DNA from: Nitratireductor indicus C115
Lineage (GTDB): Bacteria; Pseudomonadota; Alphaproteobacteria; Rhizobiales; Rhizobiaceae
Reading direction: 5' to 3'
Assembly (NCBI RefSeq): GCF_000300515.1
Contig: NZ_AMSI01000003.1
Span: 310,001 to 374,000, forward strand
Length of the DNA: 64,000 nt
The notes beneath the pieces were generated by a model. It was not told where the DNA came from, searched no databases, and saw only the letters and a list, made by a program, of their open reading frames with translations. Positions 50,508-59,865 of this stretch are shown in pieces (position 1 is the stretch's first letter; each line of letters begins with the position of its first letter). The position numbers and the translations under genes were made by a program.

Positions 50508-51470
50508 ATGTTACCGAGCCGAACGACGGCAATCGCCCTTGGAGTAAGCCTTGGTATCGCCGCCGGTTACAGCGTGGGCCCGGCCATCGCCTCCGACACC
50601 GACGCCTGCAAGACCGTCACATTCTCCGATGTCGGCTGGACCGACATTACCGCCACGACCGCGACCGCGTCCGTCGTTCTGGAAGGACTTGGCTACGCCC
50701 CTTCCACCGAGATGCTGTCCGTGCCGGTCACCTATGCCTCGTTGAAGAACAAGGACATCGACGTTTTCCTCGGCAACTGGATGCCGACCATGGAAGCCGA
50801 TATCGCCCCCTATCGCGAGGACGGTTCCGTCGAGACCCTCGTGACCAATCTGGAAGGCGCCAAATACACACTCGCCGTGCCCCGTTACACCTATGATGCG
50901 GGCCTCAAGACCTTTGCCGACATCGCGGCCTTCGCCGACAAGCTCGACAAGAAGATTTATGGCATAGAACCCGGCAATGACGGCAACAGGCTGATCCTCG
51001 ACATGATCGACAAGGGGCAATTCGGCCTCAAGGACTTCGAGCTGGTGGAAAGCTCGGAGGCCGGCATGCTCTCGCAAGTGCGCCGCGCCGTCAGCTCCAA
51101 ACAGGACGTGGTCTTCCTCGGCTGGGAGCCTCATCCGATGAACGCCAACATCGAAATGGCCTATCTCGATGGCGGCGACGATGTCTTCGGCCCCAATTAC
51201 GGCGGCGCGACGGTGCTAACCAACACCCGCGCCGGCCTTTCCGCCGATTGTCCCAATCTCGGCAGGCTTTTGAAGAACATGGTGTTCTCGCTCGGCATGG
51301 AAAACCAGATCATGGGCAAAATTCTCGACGACAACGAGGACCCGAAAATGGCTGCAGGCGACTGGCTGAAGGCAAACCCGCAGGCGCTGGCACCCTGGCT
51401 GGAAGGGGTCGAAACCCTTGACGGAAAGCCGGGCCTTGAGGCGGTGAAAGCCCATATCGGTATCGAGTGA
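50508..51470 (+). CDS. choX: Choline ABC transporter substrate-binding protein
   Basis: 320 residues with an N-terminal signal peptide (about 1-29). Aromatic-box residues for quaternary ammonium binding are in VGWTDITATT, FLGNWMPTMEAD and FLGWEPHPMN (three Trp). Cys residues in DACKTV and SADCPN could form the disulfide known in ChoX. It delivers choline to the ChoWV permease in the periplasm. Following the gene a small stem (CGACG-CCTTT-CGTCG, 51473-51487) may protect its mRNA end and give it higher expression than choW. A candidate regulatory dyad lies upstream. Confidence 0.93.
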   Translation: MLPSRTTAIALGVSLGIAAGYSVGPAIASDTDACKTVTFSDVGWTDITATTATASVVLEGLGYAPSTEMLSVPVTYASLKNKDIDVFLGNWMPTMEADIAPYREDGSVETLVTNLEGAKYTLAVPRYTYDAGLKTFADIAAFADKLDKKIYGIEPGNDGNRLILDMIDKGQFGLKDFELVESSEAGMLSQVRRAVSSKQDVVFLGWEPHPMNANIEMAYLDGGDDVFGPNYGGATVLTNTRAGLSADCPNLGRLLKNMVFSLGMENQIMGKILDDNEDPKMAAGDWLKANPQALAPWLEGVETLDGKPGLEAVKAHIGIE

Positions 51471-51530
51471 CACGACGCCTTTCGTCGCGAGACGATTGCA
51501 GGAAATCAATAAAAGGAACCCTTGGCGCGC

Positions 51531-52385
51531 ATGGACCCCATATCCGAATGGATCGCTGAGTGGAAAATACCCGTCGGCCGATGGGGCCGCGATTTTTTCG
51601 ATTTCCTGACCGGCAATTTTTCGCTTCTGTTCGACAGGCTTTCCGACACGCTGGGAAGCCTGCTTGACGGGCTCTCCGACGCCCTCCTTTCCCTGCCCCC
51701 CATTCTCGTCGTGGCGCTGTTGGCGGCACTCGCCTTTGCGCTTCACCGCTCCTGGAAGCTTGCGCTCGGCGTTGCGCTCGGCATGCTCTTCATCATCAAT
51801 CAGGGTCTCTGGAAAGAAACCGTCGAAACATTGGTGCTCGTCGTGACCGCCGCCACCGCATCCATGGCGATCGGCGTGCCGGTCGGCATCTGGGCGGCGC
51901 ACAATGCGGGCGTCTACCGTTTCCTGCGCCCGGTGCTCGATCTGATGCAGACCTTGCCGACCTTCGTCTATCTGATACCGGTTCTGATCCTGTTCGGCCT
52001 GGGTGCGGCCCCCGGCATGATCGTCACTGTGATCTTCGCAGCCCCCGCCCCCATCCGGTTGACCTATCTTGGCATCACTTCCGTGCAACCGGCACTTCTG
52101 GAAGCGGGCCTCGCCTTCGGCGCCACCCGGCGCCAGCTTCTGTGGAAGGTGGAACTCCCCGCCGCCCTGCCCTCCATCATGGCCGGCCTCACCCAATGCA
52201 TCATGCTGTGCCTTTCCATGGTGGTCATCGCCGCCCTGATCGGCGCCGACGGTCTTGGCAAACCGGTCGTCAGGGCGCTGAACTCGGTCAACATTCCTCT
52301 CGGCCTCGAAGCCGGCCTTGCCATCGTGGTGCTTGCCATCGTTCTCGACCGCATCGCCCGCGTGGAACGAAAGGGCGACCGATGA
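51531..52385 (+). CDS. choW: Choline ABC transporter permease
   Basis: 284 residues with about six helices and a BPD_transp_1 domain (about 85-275), including the coupling EAA-like motif EAGLAFGATRRQLLWKVELP. It pairs with ChoV as the membrane channel of the choline importer. A TTG at 51522, nine bases upstream, has the better-spaced AAGGA and is an equal start candidate. The stop overlaps the ChoV start. Confidence 0.9.
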   Translation: MDPISEWIAEWKIPVGRWGRDFFDFLTGNFSLLFDRLSDTLGSLLDGLSDALLSLPPILVVALLAALAFALHRSWKLALGVALGMLFIINQGLWKETVETLVLVVTAATASMAIGVPVGIWAAHNAGVYRFLRPVLDLMQTLPTFVYLIPVLILFGLGAAPGMIVTVIFAAPAPIRLTYLGITSVQPALLEAGLAFGATRRQLLWKVELPAALPSIMAGLTQCIMLCLSMVVIAALIGADGLGKPVVRALNSVNIPLGLEAGLAIVVLAIVLDRIARVERKGDR

Positions 52386-53569
52386 GCCCCGCCCTTGAAT
52401 TTCACAATGTTTGCGTGCTGTTCGGCACGGACCGGCAGCAGGCTGCGGCTCAGCCCCTCGTCGAAAAGGGACTGAGCCGCACCGAAATCCTTGCTGAGAC
52501 GGGCGCGGTGCTGGGTTGTGCAGCCTGCGACCTGACCGTCGAGCATGGCGAGATATCCGTCCTGATGGGGCTTTCCGGATCCGGCAAGTCGACGCTGCTG
52601 CGCACCGTCAACCGGCTGAACGAAGCCTCCACCGGCTCGGTCGTCGTGCGCGACGGCGACTGGCAGGCCGATGTCGTGACCTGCTCGGAACGCGACCTGC
52701 GCCGTATCCGCCGCCAATGCGTGGCCATGGTGTTCCAGCAATTCGCCCTCCTGCCCTGGCGCACGGTGGCCGACAATGTCGGTTTCGGCCTCGAACTATC
52801 CGGCGTGCCCGCGAAGGAGCGGCGCGAGCGCGTCATGGCGCAGCTCGAACTCGTGCACCTGGCCGACTGGGCCGACAAATACGCCCATCAGCTTTCCGGC
52901 GGCATGCAGCAGCGCGTAGGTCTCGCCCGCGCCTTTGCGACTGAAGCTCCGATCCTGCTCATGGACGAACCCTTTTCCGCGCTCGATCCGCTCATTCGCA
53001 CCAAGCTGCAGGACGAGCTTCTGGAACTCCAGAAACGGCTGAAGAAGACGATCCTTTTCGTCAGCCACGATCTGGAGGAAGCGCTGAAGATCGGCAACCG
53101 CATCTCCATCATGGAAGGTGGCCGCATCGTTCAGACTGGCACATCGGAGGACATTATCCTGCGGCCTGGAAATGCCTATGTGCGCGACTTCATTTCGAAC
53201 GTGAACCCGCTTTCGGTCCTGACCGCCTGGAACGTGATGCGCGACGTGCGCGATCTCGAACCCGCCGGCGACGACTGGGTCTGGCTCGACCGGCGCAGAA
53301 CGACCCGTTTCAGGCTCGATGAGAACATGCTGGTGATCGGCGCCGAACGGAACGGGGAACCGGCCTTCTGGGTCTCCTGCGACGACGTGGAGCGGCTCCC
53401 CGAAGATCCCTCAAAGGTCTTTTGGGCGACCGCCGAAACATCGCTCAAAGTGGTCATGCGCGCCATGCAGCAATCCCAGACGGCTCCCGTCGCCCTGTTC
53501 GATGCTGCATCCCGTTTTGTCGGCGCTATCGGCATCCGCGACGTGCTCAGGGCAGTCGTCAGGCGCTGA
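52382..53569 (+). CDS. choV: Choline ABC transporter ATPase
   Basis: 395 residues of the quaternary-amine (ProV/ChoV) type. Walker A GLSGSGKST (about 63-71), signature LSGGMQQR (about 171), Walker B ILLMDEPFSALDP, and a C-terminal CBS-like part (about 280-395) that senses ionic strength or ligand in relatives. It starts in the choW stop (ATGA), so the operon is choX-choW-choV. Choline uptake feeds betaine synthesis and phosphatidylcholine; no bet genes are in this window. Confidence 0.93.
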   Translation: MSPALEFHNVCVLFGTDRQQAAAQPLVEKGLSRTEILAETGAVLGCAACDLTVEHGEISVLMGLSGSGKSTLLRTVNRLNEASTGSVVVRDGDWQADVVTCSERDLRRIRRQCVAMVFQQFALLPWRTVADNVGFGLELSGVPAKERRERVMAQLELVHLADWADKYAHQLSGGMQQRVGLARAFATEAPILLMDEPFSALDPLIRTKLQDELLELQKRLKKTILFVSHDLEEALKIGNRISIMEGGRIVQTGTSEDIILRPGNAYVRDFISNVNPLSVLTAWNVMRDVRDLEPAGDDWVWLDRRRTTRFRLDENMLVIGAERNGEPAFWVSCDDVERLPEDPSKVFWATAETSLKVVMRAMQQSQTAPVALFDAASRFVGAIGIRDVLRAVVRR

Positions 53570-53710
53570 TATGCGAAGGAAAATGCAGCGCTCATCCGCA
53601 ATCGTTTGTGCAATTTCGCAAACCGCCTAAGCGGAGACACGCCCAAAGACGGCCTTCCGCCCGTCTCCGCCGCTCGCTAGTCTTCCCGCGAACACAAGGG
53701 AGGATCGTTC

Positions 53711-54472
53711 ATGAACCCATCCGGAGCAATTGCAATCGTCACCGGTGGCGGCTCGGGCCTCGGCGAGGCCACGGCGCGCGCGCTTGCAGCAAAGGGAGCC
53801 AGGGTGGCCATCGCCGATGTCGGCATGGACAAGGCGCTGAAGGTTGCCGAAGATCTCGGCGGCATTGCGGTCAAATGCGACGTGTCGAGCGCCGAGGATG
53901 GCGATGCCCTGCTCGCCACAGTAACCGGGAAACTCGGTACACCACGTATCCTCGTCAATTGCGCCGGCATCGTTGCGGGCATGAAGACCGTCGGCAAGGA
54001 CGGCCCGCATTCGCTCGATCTTTACCGCAAGGTGATCGAGATCAACCTGATCGGCAGCTTCAACATGATCCGCCTGTTCGCCGCCGCGGCAAGTGCTGGC
54101 GATCCACTGGAAGGCGGCGAGCGCGGCGTCATCGTCAACACCGCATCCGTTGCCGCTTTCGATGGCCAGATGGGCCAGGCCGCCTATTCCGCATCCAAGG
54201 GCGGCATCGTCGGCATGACGCTCCCGATTGCCCGCGACCTCGCCCGCTCGGGCATCAGGGTCTGCACCATAGCGCCCGGCATCTTCAAAACCCCCATGAT
54301 GGCGGGCCTGCCGGAGGACGCCCAGGCATCGCTTGGCGCTCAGGTTCCCTTCCCGCCACGCCTCGGCGAGCCGGCCGAATATGCAGCCCTTGTCTGTCAT
54401 ATCGTGGAGAACCAGATGCTGAACGGCGAGACCATCCGCCTCGACGGTGCGATCCGCATGGCGCCGAAATAG
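53711..54472 (+). CDS. Short-chain dehydrogenase (type II 3-hydroxyacyl-CoA dehydrogenase-like)
   Basis: 253 residues. NAD-binding [15 protein letters not shown] (about 11-25), NNAG-type VNCAGI (about 84-89), catalytic Ser in [10 protein letters not shown] and YSASK (Tyr-x-x-x-Lys). The insert after the NAD motif and the end [15 protein letters not shown] resemble HSD17B10-type hydroxyacyl-CoA dehydrogenases. Acts in fatty-acid or steroid-like beta oxidation; exact substrate unknown. GGGAGG lies seven bases before the ATG. Confidence 0.88.
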   Translation: MNPSGAIAIVTGGGSGLGEATARALAAKGARVAIADVGMDKALKVAEDLGGIAVKCDVSSAEDGDALLATVTGKLGTPRILVNCAGIVAGMKTVGKDGPHSLDLYRKVIEINLIGSFNMIRLFAAAASAGDPLEGGERGVIVNTASVAAFDGQMGQAAYSASKGGIVGMTLPIARDLARSGIRVCTIAPGIFKTPMMAGLPEDAQASLGAQVPFPPRLGEPAEYAALVCHIVENQMLNGETIRLDGAIRMAPK

Positions 54473-54548
54473 CCCCTGAAATCTCCCCGTGGTCTTGCGG
54501 GGCATTGCACGATGGGCCATGGAGACGCTTCAAGACAAGGAAGCGGCC

Positions 54549-55319
54549 ATGAGCAAAGACAAGAAGAAAGACGTCCTTCTGGAAACGGATGACGAGGCGA
54601 TCCGGCTTGGCCGGACGCTTCTGCGCAGTGCCCGGTTCGGTGCGCTGGCGACCATCGACCCGGAGGACGGCGCACCACTCGCAACCCGTGTCGCCACGGC
54701 CTCGGACATGGATGGCGCGCCGCTGATCCTCGTTTCCGGCCTTTCCGCCCATACCCGCGCGCTGGAAGCCGAACCACGTTGTTCATTGCTTCTCGGAGAA
54801 CCCGGCAAGGGTGATCCGCTTGCCCATCCGCGCCTGTCGCTCAAGGCAACCGCCCGCCGCATCGAGCGCGAAAGCGAGGATCACGCCAGGGCCGAACGGC
54901 GCTATCTCGCCCGCAACCCGAAGGCCAGACTCTATATCGGCTTCGCCGATTTTACCCTGTACCGGCTGGAACCGGAGGCTGGTCTTCTGAACGGCGGTTT
55001 CGCGCGCGCCTATCGCCTTGGCCGCGACGACCTTCTCAGCGACGAAACGGCAAGCGCAACGCTCGCTGACGGGGAAGCTGGCGCAATCGCCCACATGAAC
55101 AGCGACCATGCCGACGCGGTGGAGAACTACGCCCGCCACTATGCCCGTGCCCCCGCTGGCAGATGGACGCTCACCGGCATCGACCCCGACGGCTTCGACC
55201 TGGCGCTGGGCGATGAAATCCGGCGTGTCTTCTTCGAGGAAACGGTGAACGACGCCACCGCCATGCGCATGGCGCTGGTGGACATGGCCAGGAAAGCGCG
55301 CACGGCGTTGTCCGAATGA
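54549..55319 (+). CDS. HugZ-like PPOX/DUF2470 protein
   Basis: 256 residues: an FMN-binding split-barrel (PPOX) domain (about 15-150, TLLRSARFGALATIDPEDGA) and a DUF2470 domain (about 170-250, AIAHMNSDHADAVENYARHY), the HugZ/HutZ plan. Such proteins often degrade or bind haem, sometimes bound to FMN. Start at 54549, with AAGGAAG upstream. It overlaps the SpoU methyltransferase gene by four bases, so the pair is co-translated. Confidence 0.88.
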   Translation: MSKDKKKDVLLETDDEAIRLGRTLLRSARFGALATIDPEDGAPLATRVATASDMDGAPLILVSGLSAHTRALEAEPRCSLLLGEPGKGDPLAHPRLSLKATARRIERESEDHARAERRYLARNPKARLYIGFADFTLYRLEPEAGLLNGGFARAYRLGRDDLLSDETASATLADGEAGAIAHMNSDHADAVENYARHYARAPAGRWTLTGIDPDGFDLALGDEIRRVFFEETVNDATAMRMALVDMARKARTALSE

Positions 55320-56116
55320 CCCGACCTCTGATCCGTATCGAGGATATCGACGATCCGCGCATCGCCGCCTATCGCAACATTCGCGAACGCGACCTCGTGG
55401 GCCGCGAGGGGCGTTTCATCGCTGAAGGCCGCGTGGTCCTCAACGTCCTGTTCTCCACCAGCCGCTTTTCGGCCGAAAGCGTTTTCCTGCGCGACAACCG
55501 CGTCGCCGGGCTTGGCGAACTGATTACCCACATCCCTGAAGATGTGCCCGTCTATGTAGCAGATGGCAGTGTTATGGATGGCATTGCCGGCTTCGAGATG
55601 CATCGGGGCATCGTCGCGATCGGGCGCAAACCCGCAACCGATGGCGCCGGCCTTCTCGACAGTCTTCCCCGCGAGGCGCTCGTCGTCGCGCTCTCAGGCA
55701 TCGCCAATCACGATAATATGGGGTCGATCTTCCGCAACGCAGCGTCCTTCGGCGCGGCGGCAGTCCTTCTCACCGAGGATTGCTGCGACCCGCTTTACCG
55801 CAAGGCGATCCGTGTATCGGTCGGCGCAGCGCTAAAGGTTCCCTTCGCCCGCTTTCCCGACGCCGACACTCTTGCGGCATCACTCATCGAACGCGACTTT
55901 TCGCTGCTTGCGCTAAGCCCGCGCGGCGCGCTCGACATTGCGGATGTATCGCGGGCCGACCGGCATGCGCTGCTACTGGGGAGCGAGGGCCATGGGCTTT
56001 CGGAAGAAGTAATGGAGCGTCTTCCAACCGCGCGCATCGACATGGCAGCGGATTTCGACAGTCTGAACGTGGCGGCAGCCTCTGCCATCGCGCTTCACAG
56101 ACTATGGCGCGGCTGA
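55316..56116 (+). CDS. SpoU/TrmH-family RNA 2'-O-methyltransferase
   Basis: 266 residues with an N-terminal substrate-binding part and the SPOUT core: motif 1 NHDNMGSIFRNAASFGAAAV (about 139-158), motif 2 LLLGSEGHGLSEEV (about 220-233), motif 3 DFDSLNVAAASAIAL (about 246-260). It methylates a ribose in rRNA or tRNA using SAM; the target base is not predictable. Starts inside the HugZ-like stop (ATGA). Confidence 0.9.
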   Translation: MTRPLIRIEDIDDPRIAAYRNIRERDLVGREGRFIAEGRVVLNVLFSTSRFSAESVFLRDNRVAGLGELITHIPEDVPVYVADGSVMDGIAGFEMHRGIVAIGRKPATDGAGLLDSLPREALVVALSGIANHDNMGSIFRNAASFGAAAVLLTEDCCDPLYRKAIRVSVGAALKVPFARFPDADTLAASLIERDFSLLALSPRGALDIADVSRADRHALLLGSEGHGLSEEVMERLPTARIDMAADFDSLNVAAASAIALHRLWRG

Positions 56117-56228
56117 AACAGCGCTTGGAGCGCCGTGCGTCCGCTCAAGCGCACCGCCCCGCATATTCACATTAATCCAGGCGTCAGGTTTTCAACCGAA
56201 CGCGAAATCTATTGGCAATCTGCGGCAA

Positions 56229-57461
56229 TCAACTCTTTGCGGCTGCCCGCAAAGCCCGTACGCGATCCGCAAGACTGATCGGACGGCTCTCGTCCTCGGC
56301 ATCGGTATCGGCTGAAAGCGCCTTGTCGATTACGGCACCGGGTCCTTCCAGAGCCGCGGCGAGACTGACGACCTCAGCGGCAAGCGTGCTGATCTGGTCG
56401 CGCAACCGGCTGTCGGAAACAGGCTGGCCCGCATCCTTCTGCACCACGTCAGATGCCGGGGCAGCCGTTGCAGCCGCCTTCAGTTCGGCCCGCAGCTTCT
56501 TGTTTTCCTTCAGCAGCTTGGAAAGTCGCGTCTGCAATTTCTCGCGCTCCACGGAAAAACCCTCATCATCCGCTGCGGCCACGGCAGCAGCACCCTTTCG
56601 GGCAACGGGCTTTGCATCGGCTTCATCGGAGGAGGCCACGCCCCCCGCTGCCTTCAGATCCTTGCGCAGACGCGCGATTTCGCTTTCGCGACGCTCCAGC
56701 AGTTCCTCGCGGTCTGAAAGAACCGTTATGCGGGCCTCCAGCTTTCGCTGCAATTCGGCTGCGCGTTTCTGTTCCGCCTTGAATGCCTCTTCAGCCTCAT
56801 GACGCGCGCCCGTCGCTTCCCGCAACCCGTTCACCGCCTCGCGGCGGCGTTTGCGCTCGGCCGACAGTTCGGCTTCCATGCGTCGTAGCTCACTGTCCCG
56901 ATTGGCCAGTTCGATCTGGCGAGTGCTTGCCGAGACGCGCTCCTCTTCATAGATTTCTTCGAGCTTGTCGATTGCGCCGGCACGAACCTGAAGTTCCTCC
57001 TCCGCGCCTTCCAGGCGCTCGGTCAGCCCGGCAATAGCCTTTGCGCTCTCTTCAAGATTGGCCTTCTGGCCCGCAGTTTCCTCACGCAACCGCTCCAGCG
57101 CCACATCCTGCTTGCCGCGCATGTCGGCAAGTCCCAATGCCTGTTCTTCAAGGCGGGCAAGCTCCGCCATCTGCTGTGCGGTCTTGCGGTTCAGCGCCTC
57201 GACATTCATCTCAAGACGGCGCGCCGACATCGCATGTTCGGCCCGCAGGCGATCCTTTTCCGCCTCGAGCTCATTCACGGACAGAGGCATCGAGGCCTCG
57301 ATCCGCCGCTTCGTGAGATAGACGGCCCGCCGCCACAGGATGGGCGCGGCCAGAAGCGCCAGAAAGCCTGCGGTGAAGAATCCGAGCAGAAAGAGGAGTA
57401 CCGACTGGATCAACGTTGAAAATCCGTTTGAATACAGGAGCTGCCCGCCAATGGCGGACAT
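56229..57461 (-). CDS. Membrane-anchored long coiled-coil protein
   Basis: 410 residues. One helix near the N-terminus (about 17-40, IQSVLLFLLGFFTAGFLALL), then a continuous charged coiled coil (about 60-280) and a second after a low-complexity linker (about 300-345), ending in a helical tail. Probable inner-membrane protein with a cytoplasmic coiled coil. Rhizobial genomes carry such genes beside the eipA-like gene. No enzymatic part is seen; a role in envelope or division structure is only a guess. Confidence 0.8.
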   Translation of the reverse strand: MSAIGGQLLYSNGFSTLIQSVLLFLLGFFTAGFLALLAAPILWRRAVYLTKRRIEASMPLSVNELEAEKDRLRAEHAMSARRLEMNVEALNRKTAQQMAELARLEEQALGLADMRGKQDVALERLREETAGQKANLEESAKAIAGLTERLEGAEEELQVRAGAIDKLEEIYEEERVSASTRQIELANRDSELRRMEAELSAERKRRREAVNGLREATGARHEAEEAFKAEQKRAAELQRKLEARITVLSDREELLERRESEIARLRKDLKAAGGVASSDEADAKPVARKGAAAVAAADDEGFSVEREKLQTRLSKLLKENKKLRAELKAAATAAPASDVVQKDAGQPVSDSRLRDQISTLAAEVVSLAAALEGPGAVIDKALSADTDAEDESRPISLADRVRALRAAAKS

Positions 57462-57526
57462 CCCCTTGCGTCACGCAAAAAGGCGCGCGCGTCAAGCATC
57501 CGGCGGTGGTAGCCGTCCGTTTGCGC

Positions 57527-58114
57527 TCAGAACGGGTTCCAAGTCGGGCTCTGCGTAAGCTTCAGATAACCGATATTCACGCCAAGACGGGCGCCGACGC
57601 CCGTACGGATCGGCACGAGCACCATATCGCCGTTCTTCAGCGCGTTGAAACCAAGCCCTGCCACCAGATAGGCAGAACCGGCGACCCCGGCAAAACGCTT
57701 GTAAAGCGCATCGACGGAATTCAGGTTGTAGACGAGGATCATCACGCGCGATCCCTGGCCGCCATAATCCCAGCCAAAGGATGGCCCCTGCCAGAAGACC
57801 TTGTGATCGCCGGCATTCTTTGTGTAGAGAGTACCCTCGCCATAGGTAAGGCCACCGATGAAGGCACCCGACCCCTCCTCGCCCAGAACATAGCCATTAG
57901 GCAGGCCATAGCTGGCGAAAACCTTCTCCACCACCGTCGCAAGGCCGCCCGTCGTCGCCCCGAAGAACCCGTGGCCGGCGTCAACAATTTCCTGCGCCGT
58001 ATAGCCTGTATCGGCCCTCGCCGCCGAAACCGCGCCCAACCCGCCAAGGGCGAGCGCCAACAGCACAATCGCGGCTCGCATGAACCGCGTGCAGTCGAAA
58101 AATCTGGCAGACAT
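57527..58114 (-). CDS. eipA: EipA-like DUF1134 envelope protein
   Basis: 195 residues with a signal peptide (cleavage after about residue 34, AARA-DTGY) and one DUF1134 domain (about 36-195): AQEIVDAGHGFFGATTGGLA, YVLGEEGSGAFIGGLTYGEG, GWDYGGQGSRVMILVYNL. The Brucella homologue EipA is a periplasmic beta-barrel protein needed for envelope integrity and reported as a CtrA target. GGAG stands eight bases before the ATG at 58114; the second ATG (58081) is at the start of the hydrophobic segment. A TTAAC half-site lies upstream at 58223-58227. Confidence 0.88.
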   Translation of the reverse strand: MSARFFDCTRFMRAAIVLLALALGGLGAVSAARADTGYTAQEIVDAGHGFFGATTGGLATVVEKVFASYGLPNGYVLGEEGSGAFIGGLTYGEGTLYTKNAGDHKVFWQGPSFGWDYGGQGSRVMILVYNLNSVDALYKRFAGVAGSAYLVAGLGFNALKNGDMVLVPIRTGVGARLGVNIGYLKLTQSPTWNPF

Positions 58115-58493
58115 TCACTCAACTCCGTCCGTGGATAGCTCTTCGGCACTCGCCCGAAACACACCCGCCGCCGCTTGGAACAGTGCTTTGTTTAAAGATA
58201 GGCGCCGAATCTTTTCCAAATATTAACCTCACCGGGAAAGATGGCTTGTCGAAGGCATTCGGAGCGTTCCGAACGGATTTCCATAGCCTCCCACGACCCG
58301 GCACATGGCGCCAGGTCAGCCTGTTGCCGCACCTCTCCGGCCTGTGTAACCAGAGACGGTGCGTTCCAGCGGCTGATTCGCAGGGAGGCGGAAGTTCGTC
58401 CGAGGGGCCGGATCGCCAGCACATTAACCCGCCCGGAACCACGGATCCGGTTGGAGCGAGACCCATTGGCAAACCATCTAAGGACGGATGATC
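58115..58493. promoter_or_regulatory. Divergent promoter region eipA-like / chpT
   Basis: 379 bp without a convincing gene. It contains two TTAAC half-sites (58223-58227 and 58434-58438) and two GANTC methylation sites (58207-58211 and 58375-58379), elements used by CtrA and CcrM. No full TTAA-N7-TTAA is present. Confidence 0.5.
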
Positions 58494-59126
58494 ATGTCGG
58501 ACCTTCTTTCCCTGAGCGCGCCGGATCTCGCCGCTCTTCTGTGCAGCCGCGTATGCCACGACATCATTTCGCCCGTCGGCGCGATCAATAACGGGCTTGA
58601 ACTGCTCGATGAGGGCGGCGCCGACGAGGATGCCATGAACCTGATCCGCGCAAGCGCGGTCAACGCCTCCGCCCGCCTGCAATTCGCCCGCATCGCCTTC
58701 GGTGCGGCCGGTTCAGCCGGAATGCAGATCGATACCGGTGACGCCCAGACGGTGGCTGCAGCTTTCATCAACAACGAGAAGCCCGAGCTTGAATGGGTCG
58801 GCGCCCGCGCCTTACTGCCCAAGAACCAGGTGAAATTGTTGCTCAACCTGCTTCTGGTCGCCAACGCAGCAATCCCGCGAGGCGGCAAGCTTCACGTATC
58901 GCTCGAAAATCTCGATACGGCTCCCTCGTTCACCATTACCGCGCAGGGTCCGATGCTGCGTGTTCCGCCGAAATTCCTCGAACTCCATTCCGGCAACAAG
59001 CCCGAGGAAGCGGTCGACGCACATACGGTGCAGTTCTACTACACGCTGCTCCTCTCCCGCGAGACAGGCATGAAGATCAACATTCGCGCCACCGCGGAAG
59101 AAATCATCCTGAGCGCCGGTCTCTAG
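58494..59126 (+). CDS. chpT: Histidine phosphotransferase ChpT
   Basis: 210 residues. The phosphorylated histidine is in SRVCHDIISPVGAINNGLEL (His22), the ChpT form of a DHp dimer helix, followed by a degenerate ATPase-like domain. ChpT passes phosphate from CckA to CtrA and CpdR. AAGGA is nine bases before the ATG at 58494; an ATG six bases earlier is too close to it. The gene sits 1.9 kb from ctrA, the same neighbourhood as in Brucella and Sinorhizobium. A 10-bp hairpin follows it (59142-59172). Confidence 0.92.
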   Translation: MSDLLSLSAPDLAALLCSRVCHDIISPVGAINNGLELLDEGGADEDAMNLIRASAVNASARLQFARIAFGAAGSAGMQIDTGDAQTVAAAFINNEKPELEWVGARALLPKNQVKLLLNLLLVANAAIPRGGKLHVSLENLDTAPSFTITAQGPMLRVPPKFLELHSGNKPEEAVDAHTVQFYYTLLLSRETGMKINIRATAEEIILSAGL

Positions 59127-59141
59127 CAAGCCACCGCAGCT

Positions 59142-59172
59142 CGAAACCTGCCGCCTGCTGCCGCAGGTTTCG
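59142..59172 (+). terminator. Hairpin after chpT
   Basis: CGAAACCTGC (59142-59151) pairs with GCAGGTTTCG (59163-59172), 15 bases after the chpT stop, and is followed by TTACATT. It is probably a terminator with a weak U-run. The following 300 bp (59173-59486) hold an AT-rich stretch with the dyad ATTTTT-GCGCG-AAAAAT (59262-59278) and no gene; promoters of the response-regulator gene are likely there. Confidence 0.65.
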
Positions 59173-59486
59173 TTACATTCGGCATCTGCCTGAATGCGGC
59201 GCGGATATCATAAGAGATTGAAATACAGCCGGCCTTAATGCCGCCGCTAGCGCGTATTTCTATTTTTGCGCGAAAAATGACGAATAAAACAACTTTTTAC
59301 CATAAATGTTTCCTGCCGGTTTACCAGCCAGCCCCCATACTCCACCTGCCTGCCGTTCGTCCGGCGGGCCCTGAGGCATTGCCCGACGGCCGCCGCCGCC
59401 ATGCGCCATGTCCAGGCCATCCAAGGCAAGAATGATCATGCGACGCAGGCGTCGTGTGGAGCACCGGTGCATGAAGGGAAATGGAG

Positions 59487-59855
59487 ATGGCTCGCTGCCT
59501 CATCGTCGATGATTCAAGCGTGATCCGAAAAGTCGCCAAGCGTATCCTTTCGAGCGCCGACATCATGGTCACCGAAGCCGCCACCGGCGAGGAAGCCATC
59601 GCACTTTCAGCCCATGAAATGGCCGACATCATCATCGTGGACAGTTCCCTGCCCGACATGGATTCAAGCGACGTGGTGCGCGGCCTGATGACACTGCCTT
59701 CCGAGGGAAAACCGCATATCCTTCTGTGCCTCAGCGCGCTCGATCTCGGCGCGATCATGCGTGCCAAGCGAGCTGGCGCGAAGGGCTATATGCTGAAGCC
59801 CTTCACCCGCGCACAGCTCCTGGAGCATTTCCGCGAATTCCGCTTCGCCGCCTGA
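59487..59855 (+). CDS. Single-domain response regulator in the CtrA neighbourhood
   Basis: 122 residues, receiver domain only. Acidic pocket Asp8-Asp9 (IVDDSSVIRK), phosphorylation site Asp52 (IIVDSSLPDMD), Ser83 (LLCLSAL) and Lys104 (YMLKPF): all conserved residues are present. It lacks the usual motifs of CpdR or DivK, so I do not give it either name. The start at 59487 has AAGGG eight bases upstream; a start six bases earlier is too close. Being between chpT and ctrA, it may be an additional receiver fed by ChpT or a phosphate sink. Confidence 0.85.
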   Translation: MARCLIVDDSSVIRKVAKRILSSADIMVTEAATGEEAIALSAHEMADIIIVDSSLPDMDSSDVVRGLMTLPSEGKPHILLCLSALDLGAIMRAKRAGAKGYMLKPFTRAQLLEHFREFRFAA

Positions 59856-59865
59856 GAAGCGAACG

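Noticed and set aside
53631-53670. GCGGAGAC ... GTCTCCGC stem between choV and the SDR gene as a terminator
   Set aside because: The 24-base loop holds a competing stem (AGACGG/CCGTCT) and no U-run follows, so I do not list it as a terminator.
58183-58491. Possible 102-residue gene between eipA-like and chpT
   Set aside because: No ribosome site, low-complexity Arg/Pro/Gly composition, overlap with the chpT start region; the region looks regulatory.
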